Source: Antrodiella citrinella (taxonomy: Eukaryota > Basidiomycota > Agaricomycetes > Polyporales > Steccherinaceae). Taken from it: a stretch of DNA of 64,000 bases. The translations under genes were made by a program, and so were the position numbers. The notes under the pieces were generated by a model. That model did not search any database and was not told the origin of the DNA. It was given only the letters and a program-made list of their open reading frames with translations. Location of the stretch: contig SGPM01000095.1 in assembly GCA_004802725.1 (NCBI GenBank), positions 21,362 to 85,361 of the forward strand, written 5' to 3'. The first letter of the stretch is position 1; every line of letters starts with the position of its first letter. This document shows, in pieces, positions 56,062 to 64,000 of the stretch.

Positions 56062-57788
56062 ATGTCTTGCAATTACAAGACTCAGCTCTACGCGCTAGAA
56101 GAGACCGTAGCTCGCGTTCCTTCTGCGCCGGCATTCAAGATCCCCCATGTTGACTCCGAGACACAACAGGTCTTGGAGTGGGAGGATATCAGCTATAGCC
56201 AGTTCCTCTCTGACATCGAGCACTTTGCAAAATACTGGTTGCGAACTCTGACCACCGACGGTGTTCAACCGCGCTCGGTGATCGGCATGTGGTTCGTCAT
56301 CTTCTGTCATCGTGATAATTTCCTTCGGGCTGACTGTTTTCTAGGCTGGGCGGTATGACCTACATAGACGTCCTCCACATATACGGTATGATGAGGGCGG
56401 GGTACGTTCCGCAGATGTTTTCACTGCGCCTGCCCAACCCCGATGTCATTCTCGAACTCGTGGCAAGGTCCAATGGCAAAGCCCTCGTGTACGACGTGTC
56501 TTATACGGAAGCCGTGGCAGGTTGCTCTCTCACCAGTCACCAAGCTATCGACGCTCGCAGCGTTGACGTCTCAAGCGTCATCCTTCCGCCTCTACCCACA
56601 GAAGTTGATGGCGAGGATACGCTCATGATCCTTCACACTTCCGGCTCAACCTCAGGCCGGCCAAAACTCGTCCCTCTCAGTTTTGCGTGGTGGGACCACG
56701 GTTTACAGAAATCGGCGCAATGCACACGGCCATATAACGCGAATAGGCTAGATGTGAACGTTTGGATGTCAGTATTTACATTCTATCTGCCCTGTTGCTT
56801 CCGAAATACTCAACCTTCTAATCGCAGGGGAAGCATGTGCCATATGGGGCAGGAGTTCATGCTGAGTGGTGCCATCCAACACGGTACATGCACTGTCCAA
56901 GCCACCTCTCAAGGATTTTCATCGTCGGAACTCATGGACATGGTCACTCGCTGTGGCTTGAACCGCATGAACCAATTCCCCTCATTCTTGACTGTCCACC
57001 TCAGAGCCTCCCGACAAAACCCGAAACTTCTCGCTATGCTTCAGGGTCTGGACGAAATTTTCTACTCAGGGATGCCGTTATCACAAGAAGACGAGGGGTG
57101 GGTTCATCGCCATGGCATAACGTTGCTGAATTGTTTCGGCAGTACCGAATGCGGTACGATGCTATTGAGCGTCCCTGGTTGGCCAACGATGGCGCCTCCC
57201 CTGCAGCCCTTGGAGGGTGTCTCATACAGATTCTCCCCCATCGAGTCGTCTGATACCGAGGAGCACCAGAATGCGAATATGCGCATGTTGGAACTAGTCA
57301 TTCTCGCAGAGTCCAGGGATTGTCCCGATCGCTCCCTTCGTTCCAGCGACGGTCATTATCATACCGGCGATCTTTTCATTGAAGTGTCCCCCGGTCATTA
57401 CGTCTCCCGCGGACGCGACGATGACTGGATCAAGTCAGAAAACTCCCTCCGCTGTGATACCAGGGCGATCGAGGAGAACACTCGTATGACCTGCGCTGAC
57501 CTGATCGCAGATTGCATCGTCGTTGGAAACTTCCGACCATCCCCAGTGCTCTTCGTTGAGCCTAAGGCGGATGTGGATGCGGAGAAGCTGAAGAAAGACA
57601 TCATGCGTCGGACGAGGCACTTCCATTCTCGACGATATCTCCACGAGCGGATTACCTCTGCGAACTGCATCGTCGTTGTTCCCCAGGGCACGTTGCCAAG
57701 GACTGCCTCGAAAGGAAACATTAGACGGAGAGCGGTGGAGGAGGCGTACAAAAGCAAACTGGATCACATTTTCGGTGTCAAGTGCTGA
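56062..57788 (+). CDS. Stand-alone AMP-binding (adenylating) enzyme, copy 2
   Basis: Exons 56062-56291, 56345-56767 (423 bp) and 56828-57788 give 537 residues, paralogous to 42949-44692. Core motifs: LHTSGSTSGRPKLV (A3, about 173-186), FGSTECGTMLLS (A5), YHTGDLFIEV (A7), RGRDDDWIKSENSLRCDTRA (A8) and TASKGNIRR (A10 region). The second intron is 60 nt without a stop, so retention would insert 20 residues; the paralog's splice at the same point (VWM then GSM) shows it is an intron. No carrier or condensation domain, so likely an acyl-AMP or acyl-CoA-forming enzyme of unknown substrate. Confidence 0.87.
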
Positions 57789-58440
57789 GTGCTGACGTCG
57801 CTACTGCACACGGAATTCTGGTAACTTATTCCTCTTGAACACCTCATGTATCAAAACCGCCACGGACATGTCTTTCCATCATCTCTCTCATGTCACATTT
57901 TCATCTACCCATTCTTATTCATAATTGCGCTGGGTCATCTCATACTCTACATTCTTTATAATGTTCGTTCTCCGTCCCGAGGTGTTGCATAATAAATTTT
58001 AGACTTGCATTGCTTCGTATTACCACTTATCGATAATTGTACCGATTGCAATGATATCAAAACGTACACTCTTGCAAGCTTTCCAAGTTTGAGTCGGACA
58101 AAGTTTGACGTTTGACCTTTGCGAACGTCGAGGACTCAGAGACTGAGGTAGGCTGAAACCGGGTGCGCCTGGACAACTCCGGCCAATGATCGGCCTCGCG
58201 TGGCCAAGCAAATCGGCAAAAGCCGTGTGCGTGTGAGGGGAACTTGAAGTTGTCACCAGCGCAAAACCGTCTGAGCCACATTTCTGCTCTTATGCTGCAG
58301 CACACTCTTTGTTCAGGATAGTCGTCTCGTTCGCTTGTGGAATTGTAAGTATCACTCTTTCTCTATGGAAACATTATTGACTCTTTGCAAAAGCAACCAC
58401 AGCGATTCGGCCATCTTGCCTCTGGTCGTTCTGGCTGTCC
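57789..58440. other. Intergenic: adenylating enzyme 3' UTR and PPR promoter
   Basis: 652 bp, T-rich in the first 200 bases. No exon recognised. Confidence 0.5.
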
Positions 58441-61083
58441 ATGCTCTGGAGGGTCGGTCAGGCATGCAGGCATTATCAGCGAGCCACATGTCTACATCCT
58501 GGGAGTTTGGATCCACTACACCTACTGTTCCTATTCACACATCCTTGCGCGCGATGGGCTTCTCTCGCCGTGGCATCCCGACCCATACATCACACGCCTC
58601 AACTCGAATACTGCACCCCCGTTCATCCCGACATGAACGACACGGGGGTGAAAATCTCTCGACTTTGCCGTCCGAAACACGCAACTATCAAGACGCAAAA
58701 CGACCAGCCTACGAGCTTAGAACGAGTCTCTGTGGAGGAGCATGCCATTTTGGTCGATGCGCTCTATGCATTGCTGTTGGAGGGAAAGCTAGAGAAGGAT
58801 TGTGCAAAGGGCGCATATCAACGACTTCTCTCTCTACTCAGATACCATGTGTCCGCACGCAACCTCGCACTCTCCATGATCGACACATCACGTCCTCAAA
58901 GATCGTTACACGTCGTGCGCCTCGCACACCACTTGGGTTGCAGATGCAAACAATCATTGTACGAGAATATCGCGCATGCCTTGGCTACTGCTCGCAAGTG
59001 GACTCTCGTGGTGGAGATCGTAGAGCTGGGCCGGGAGCTCACTGGACGGACTTCAGTCAGGCTTCTCAACTGGCGTCTCCGTGGACTCATGGAACTAGGT
59101 CGGTTCGCCGAAGTGGAACACGTCGCGCAAGAGTTCAGCAACGACATGGTGCCCAATCGCCTGAGCTTTCACCTTCTCATTTCCGCGCACCTACGCAACC
59201 GGAATCTTCCACAGGCAAGGGCCTATCTCGCGAGGATGGAACAGGCGCAGATACCAATCAATGCCTCCACTCATGCCCTTGTTGCTGTTGCCTATCGCTC
59301 ATTAGGACACGACGCCGGCGTACAGGCACGGGCTCTTTCGTCTTTACCAGACCTAGATGGGCGCGGCGGGACCGTAGTACTCAACTCCCTCATCAGGATG
59401 GCTATGGACAGAGGCGACTTGAGCGCTGCAGTCGAATACATGTCGTTCCTCGAAGATCCCAGCAGAGGCCTCGAACCTCACTTACTCGATGGGGTCGGTT
59501 CCACCCACCGCGGCGACGAAACAACTCACTCTCCACCTGTGGCTCGTATCCCAGTCCCAGGAGCATCCCGAATATCCCCCGATGTCGCCACATTCACTAT
59601 GCTTGTTGAGCACTTGGGCCGTACGCGTCAGCTTCCACGGATTGCGCTGGTGGTACAGCGCATGCAAGCTGTTGGTGTATCGCCGGACGAGAAGTTCGCC
59701 GAGGTTCTAGTTCGTGCCTATGCGCTGGGAGGTGATATTGCAAAAGCGGTACATCTAGTATTCAGTGTCTGCTCCCATGCGCCGAGTGCTCGTCCCCTGT
59801 TCCTTCAACTTGGGTTGGACCCTCTAGCCAAGCCCGATATCCTGTTATCCGACATAAAACCTACAGCTCGTATCTTTAATGCCCTTTTACAAGGCATCCT
59901 GGAGCCATACAGTCTATCTGGTATGCGCATCCTTTCGCAAGCTATGGCCGCTCTCGAAATAGATCCTGACGAGACCTTCGTCGAGACTGTTCTGAACTAC
60001 ATGGCGAGGACAGCGAAGGATAAACCATGGCAGTTGATCCTAGGACTGAAGAAGCTGACCAAGACCGTCCCCGTGTCCCTGAGGCATGCTCTTGTCGTGT
60101 TGGGCACCATCGTTCGTCAAGAAAGTGCCTGGATCCGAAAGGGCACTTGGTACGCAACTTTAGCGAAGCACCAATCCAATAGATTAACTGCAAAGGATCG
60201 CCCGAACTCTTCAGCCGCTGAAGACAGAATTTCGACTTCTTCGCCATCGTTTGATCCTGTAGGCGGATTGGTACCTCCCAAGAGACCCGGGTACATCTCT
60301 TTATTCCGACCTATACTCGAGAATTTAGTCTCCCATGGAGTCCGCAGCGACAGGGCAGCGATGGCCTTGCGCATCCGACATGATGGTGTGGTCAAACGAG
60401 ACATGGCCATGGCTGAACGCTCGTATCAGCAGATGCTGGACCGTGGAATGCACCCCAATCTCTACCATTTCACCGCACTCATGCAAGGATATGTCCAAGC
60501 CGGTGATATGGACTCCGCCCGCAACGCTATGGCAGCCTCTGCCAAAGCAGGTTATCCTCCTGACTTGGTCATGTATACATCGCTCCTCACCGGCTACGCT
60601 TACATGGGTCAGCCCCTCATCGCCGCTCGCACCTTCCAGAAGATGGTCACTGCTGGTATTTCGCCAGATGGGAAGATCATAGGCGTCCTGGCTAACGCTT
60701 ACGCTGCCGTGGGGGAATTGTCGACGGCGAAGAGGGTGTTGATGGAGCTTTGGCACTATGTTGGGCCGCTTCCCGCTGAGGCTGGGGAACTCGGCTACAA
60801 GGACTTGTTGCATGCGTTCCAGACAGCGGTGGCCACCCGAACACCTTCGCGGGACGGCCTTCCCTTGTTACGCACGAAGGAACGTCGAGCTATCCGGTGG
60901 AAGCTCCACATGCAGCTGTGGCGAATCATCATCCCGCGTTTGCAGCGAATGAATCCAGACGTTACATGGTCGAAGCGGTCGCAGGTCGCTACAAAGGCGC
61001 AACAGAGGAAGATGGCGCGGAGGCGGAAACAGAGAGATGTATTAGGTAGCACTACACAGTATGCAAATTCTACAGTATGCTGA
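58441..61083 (+). CDS. Mitochondrial pentatricopeptide-repeat (PPR) protein
   Basis: A single open frame of 880 residues. The N-terminus (MLWRVGQACRHYQRA) is basic and amphipathic, as expected of a mitochondrial targeting sequence. PPR-like helix pairs are spread along the protein; the clearest are NRLSFHLLISAHLRNRNLPQ, SPDVATFTM, HPNLYHFTALMQGYVQAGDM, PPDLVMYTSLLTGYAYMGQP and SPDGKIIGVLANAYAAVGEL. Such proteins bind specific organellar RNAs and control their processing or translation. The C-terminal 70 residues are Arg/Lys-rich. A later in-frame ATG at 58633 would remove the targeting sequence, so 58441 is preferred. No exact ortholog recognised. Confidence 0.88.
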   Translation: MLWRVGQACRHYQRATCLHPGSLDPLHLLFLFTHPCARWASLAVASRPIHHTPQLEYCTPVHPDMNDTGVKISRLCRPKHATIKTQNDQPTSLERVSVEEHAILVDALYALLLEGKLEKDCAKGAYQRLLSLLRYHVSARNLALSMIDTSRPQRSLHVVRLAHHLGCRCKQSLYENIAHALATARKWTLVVEIVELGRELTGRTSVRLLNWRLRGLMELGRFAEVEHVAQEFSNDMVPNRLSFHLLISAHLRNRNLPQARAYLARMEQAQIPINASTHALVAVAYRSLGHDAGVQARALSSLPDLDGRGGTVVLNSLIRMAMDRGDLSAAVEYMSFLEDPSRGLEPHLLDGVGSTHRGDETTHSPPVARIPVPGASRISPDVATFTMLVEHLGRTRQLPRIALVVQRMQAVGVSPDEKFAEVLVRAYALGGDIAKAVHLVFSVCSHAPSARPLFLQLGLDPLAKPDILLSDIKPTARIFNALLQGILEPYSLSGMRILSQAMAALEIDPDETFVETVLNYMARTAKDKPWQLILGLKKLTKTVPVSLRHALVVLGTIVRQESAWIRKGTWYATLAKHQSNRLTAKDRPNSSAAEDRISTSSPSFDPVGGLVPPKRPGYISLFRPILENLVSHGVRSDRAAMALRIRHDGVVKRDMAMAERSYQQMLDRGMHPNLYHFTALMQGYVQAGDMDSARNAMAASAKAGYPPDLVMYTSLLTGYAYMGQPLIAARTFQKMVTAGISPDGKIIGVLANAYAAVGELSTAKRVLMELWHYVGPLPAEAGELGYKDLLHAFQTAVATRTPSRDGLPLLRTKERRAIRWKLHMQLWRIIIPRLQRMNPDVTWSKRSQVATKAQQRKMARRRKQRDVLGSTTQYANSTVC

Positions 61084-61233
61084 AACTCTCTTGCTTTATT
61101 GCCGTGATGGGCATAATCATTCTTCATTTCATACGCTTTCATCGTTGGGTCTACTCACATGAACCAAGCTATGCGCACATAAATTATCTAAAAAATACAG
61201 CAGCGACGACGTATGATCTTCGATTTGAGAAGG

Positions 61234-63117
61234 TCAAGGAGCATACTTTGAATCTAACAGACGAAGAGCATCCCGTACACCGTCTGCCTGCACCTCCCGT
61301 ATGCGAGATCTTCCACAGTTGACGGTCTCCCGTCCTAGCTGCTCAGACGAGAGTACTGGCGGACGGCTCTCGCGGTACAGAGGGGTGGGCTCGGCGACCA
61401 CCATAGCAGGCGCAGTGGCTGTCATCCGAGGGGGTAAATTGGTCGAAAGGAGGCTGGGTGAGATCCCTCGCTCCGGAGTGATTGTGCCAGGTGCTGGGGA
61501 TATCTCTACTCGTGGGCCGGTACACTTTGAACGACGGGAAACGACTTCTGCGAGGAGTGAGAGATCGGCAAACGATACATTCGGGTGGGATTTTATCTGC
61601 CGCCATGCATCGTTACACGGAATGGTCTCGGAACCGGAGGACGTCGAGGATGTCGAGGCTGATGTACAAGGGGATGAGACCGGCGGCATGACGGCCGTGG
61701 GTTGCGACGTACTCTTGTGGCTCCCACACAATGCAGGGTTCCCACAACATCCACCGCTCCGTGGTTCACCGCTGGAGGCGACACTACGAGTTGGACATTT
61801 CTCGCACGGCGGTGCGGCTACAGCTGTCTTGTTGATAGCAGCACAGAACGCCTTACCAAAGGCATCGTCTGCACAGGCCATACAATTCGAGGGGTCACCA
61901 GAGCACGATGCTACTCTTGAAATCGGTTCCTGCGCCGGAGGGGCGACAGGGAACACCGGCGAAGCGTTGGTATTGGCCCCCCGGCGGCGAAGAGGGACAG
62001 GCGGCTGGTACGAAGGAAGATTGTCGAGGATAGATGAAGGGGTTACAGGGAAGGGAGTGGAGTCAGGCGTGTCTGGACGGAGCAAAGACGATGCGGGGTC
62101 CGAAGTCTCCACCTTGAGAGTGGCCGGTGTTGGTCGGCCGGAGACCTGCTGCATGGCAAGCTCTCTGCAGACACAAGGAGTTGTCTCGTTGCAAAATCCG
62201 CAATCGAATGTGTCCATAGACCCTCCTGTCTCGAACGCATTCGTCTTTCCGGCAGAGATCATGTCAAATATATTGCCAAGGGTGTTGTCACCGTTGTTCC
62301 CTTGTGCAATAAGGGCGCTGTCACGTAGCGGTGGAAGACTTGGCGCTGGAGAGAAACTGGTGTGACCAATGGACTCCGGCGATGACATGGAGGAAGGGGA
62401 GGACATGTAGGATGCCACAGATAAGTCTTGCATCACGGGGTCTGATGCGACCTTCGACTTCTTCTTGGCAGGATACTCAAGCGTTCCAAGTGGGGATGGA
62501 GGCCTGGAGTCCTCCCTCCATCGCTTCTTGGTCAAGTCCTTCAACGTATTATGTTCATGCTCGATCTTGGCGAGTCTCTCGCGTAAGAGAGCGTTCTCCC
62601 GCTGCAGTTTGTCGTTCTCCTGCTTGAGTCGCTTGGCTATATTCTGCAGCGCAACGTTACGTTCGATCTCTCCCTGTTCATATTGCTGTACACGGGCTTG
62701 AAGATCTGCAAGCTGTGACTGTTTCCTCTCGCGGAAAGCTCGCTGTGCAGCGCTGTAAGAGTATACGTGCGTGTGAGAAATGCACGTAACGACCATAAGA
62801 GAGAATAAACCAACCGGTTTTGAACTCTCCGTCCCTTCGTGTCGGTCTGTATACGACAACGGTAAACACACGGGTACCCGGTGAAGGGGCGGAAGGTGTA
62901 TGTATGCTTACCTCGAGATCGGCCTGGGGAACGGGGGCAAGGTCTTTCTTAGGCTTTCGACCTGGTTTGGGCTTCGCCGGAATGACCCACTCTTTGGATG
63001 CTAATATTGTATTGCATATGAGGAGAGTAGAGCAGGTAGAGATGGGCATGAGAACGCACGGGTTGCCCAGAGGGTCGAAGACGACGACACCGCCGGTACT
63101 GGAGCGGGCTGGCTCAT
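61234..63117 (-). CDS. hapX: HapX-like bZIP iron-response transcription factor
   Basis: HapX joins the CCAAT-binding complex and represses iron-consuming genes under iron starvation, with an iron-sensing role through cysteine clusters. Exons 63117-63060, 63000-62912, 62846-62815 (32 bp) and 62752-61234 give 565 residues. Marks: the CCAAT-complex-binding motif SKEWVIPAKPKPGRKP at 21-36; the basic region KGRRVQNRAAQRAFRERK (53-70), split by an intron inside codon Arg60; a leucine-zipper-like coil to about 130; CGFCNETTPCVC at 244-255; CSGDPSNCMAC at 343-353 with Cys363; further CxxC at 376-379 and Cys395/396 and 402. These are the HapX hallmarks. The start ATG at 63117 is set by the phase of the first splice. 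Confidence 0.92.
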
Positions 63118-63231
63118 TCAAACCGCCTACTAGATGGTGTCTGTTGTGGTGGGAATGTCGAGGACGATGAGGAGAGTGAGTAGTATGAGAGAAAGTTGTT
63201 CTTGAGAGTGAGAGAGAAGTGATCAGTCGTT

Positions 63232-63240
63232 AACTGATAA
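63232..63240. promoter_or_regulatory. GATA-type site in the HapX promoter
   Basis: AACTGATAA differs by one base from the ATCWGATAA site bound by fungal iron-repressing GATA factors (SreA/Cir1 type). A second GATA core (TTATCT, reverse of AGATAA) lies at 63264-63269. In several fungi hapX is repressed by such a factor. A single near-match is weak evidence by itself. Confidence 0.4.
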
Positions 63241-63866
63241 GATACGTGGTCATCTCTTCGGCTTTATCTACCTCCCGGGTGAAACCGGCCGATCTCGTAG
63301 CACGTGATGGTGAAAAAACAAAACAAAACAACGCGAAAAAGTCGACGCGTCGTACGATCCAGTCAGCTTTTACTCCATTCGAAATTCAGACCTCCTAGTG
63401 GCGTTCCCCTTGGGCCCCTCCGTCTCGTTCTGCAACGCGTCGTGTTTCCCCTAAGATCGAGAAGCGACGAAGTGCTCGCTGTTGTTTGTATGACTCGCGG
63501 GGCCTGAGGAGAGATAAATTTTATGTCCTAAGGAGTTGGACGTCCTACATCGCAGACCCGTCCTCTCGCAGATCAATGTTATACTGCGAAGTCTGCAAAA
63601 AGGAGATCATCTGAAGTAGTTGGTTGGTCGCCTAGCATCCTGATATGCTGTGACCATGCCCGATGCATATGGCAGTAAGGCGTCATTTCGACTTAGCTTG
63701 AAGAGACGCATACTGACATCCTATATCTATCTCTAAGTCTACAATTGTGTATGTCTAACGTTGAACGTTGACCCAGGGACCACTGCTAGACAGCAATCAA
63801 AACTATGAAGGTGTTTGTCGGACAAAAAAGCAAAGTTCATGCGAGACGCCAATTTAACGATGAATC

Positions 63867-63886
63867 ATGAGGATACATGAGGATAC
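63867..63886 (+). repeat. Direct repeat of ATGAGGATAC, two copies
   Basis: Two adjacent copies of a 10-bp unit, followed by ATAATGC. ATGAATCAT and its partial copies surround it. Small and probably slippage-derived. Confidence 0.8.
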
Positions 63887-64000
63887 ATAATGCAACACAA
63901 TGAATCATCATTTTGTCTCATTATTCCCTACCTCGTGTTGTCTCCTCAATCAAATCATGAAGCTTCGGCATCGTGTATCATCGTGAATCATGTTTTTTTT

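Larger units (their letters stand above)
63118..64000. promoter_or_regulatory. Upstream region of the HapX gene
   Basis: 883 bp to the window edge. It contains two GATA-type motifs (63232-63240 and 63264-63269), CACGTG at about 63301, and AT-rich DNA towards the end with a T8 run. No exon seen. Confidence 0.45.

Noticed and set aside
58335..59609. A 424-codon plus-strand frame overlapping the PPR gene
   Set aside because: Different frame, Arg/Ser/Thr-rich translation without domains; the overlapping 880-residue frame is clearly the PPR gene.
61301..62365. A 354-codon plus-strand frame opposite HapX
   Set aside because: It is antisense to the well-supported HapX exon 4 and looks like a codon-bias shadow.
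42949..63117. A secondary-metabolite or siderophore cluster around the adenylating enzymes and HapX
   Set aside because: No carrier, condensation, polyketide or ornithine-hydroxylase gene is present, and the intervening genes are housekeeping.
1..64000. tRNA genes, rRNA, CRISPR arrays, transposons, viral remnants
   Set aside because: No cloverleaf-type T-loop signature, array of repeats, transposase or reverse-transcriptase motif, or terminal inverted repeat was found by eye.

Overview
The window is nuclear DNA of a filamentous basidiomycete, most likely an Agaricomycete. About 32 protein genes lie on both strands. Most are split by introns of 39-84 nt with GT..AG ends, and several families are typical of mushrooms (a DUF6697-type protein, diverse F-box/leucine-rich proteins, a fungal aminoglycoside-phosphotransferase-like gene, a HapX-type iron regulator). 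I saw no tRNA, rRNA, CRISPR array or transposon. Exon coordinates were assembled by hand from reading frame, splice sites and family similarity. Where total length and phase close exactly I trust them; uncertain junctions are marked.

Layout. 1-9.4 kb: tail of an upstream gene (possibly RIO2), ELP4 (Elongator), two divergent F-box/LRR genes, TRM44 (tRNA-Ser Um44 methyltransferase) and an eisosome PIL1/LSP1-like gene. 9.7-17.1 kb: eIF4E, a 2.7-kb stretch without a convincing gene, then two divergent paralogs (13589-14850 minus, 15806-17103 plus) that share a C-terminal module and an identical intron layout. I do not recognise this family. 17.9-22.3 kb: SPF30-like Tudor splicing factor, IMP1 mitochondrial protease, TTC1-like TPR protein, short-chain dehydrogenase. 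22.5-30.2 kb: DUF6697-type coiled-coil gene with tandemly duplicated exons, pyruvate dehydrogenase E2, exosome CSL4, dynein regulator NudE.

31.1-41.9 kb: F-box gene, ESS2/DGCR14 splicing factor, NIP30-type nuclear protein, SRF1-like membrane protein, a 2.7-kb stretch without a clear gene, another F-box gene. 42.9-57.8 kb: two paralogous stand-alone adenylating enzymes with the same exon plan and similar TATA regions, enclosing XRCC2, a large coiled-coil protein, SLX9, a broken phosphotransferase-like gene and an EamA/SLC35F-type transporter. 58.4-64 kb: a mitochondrial PPR protein and a HapX-like bZIP factor with a CCAAT-complex-binding motif and cysteine-rich regions.

Most of the window is core housekeeping in dispersed eukaryotic order (tRNA modification, translation, splicing, RNA decay, mitochondria, DNA repair). 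Neighbouring genes are not an operon and mostly do not share a pathway. Short divergent promoters (E2/CSL4 146 bp, NIP30/SRF1 176 bp, SPF30/IMP1 about 190 bp) may coordinate expression. The accessory interest lies in the divergent paralog pair, the adenylating-enzyme pair, the duplicated exons of the DUF6697-type gene, the decayed phosphotransferase and the HapX locus.
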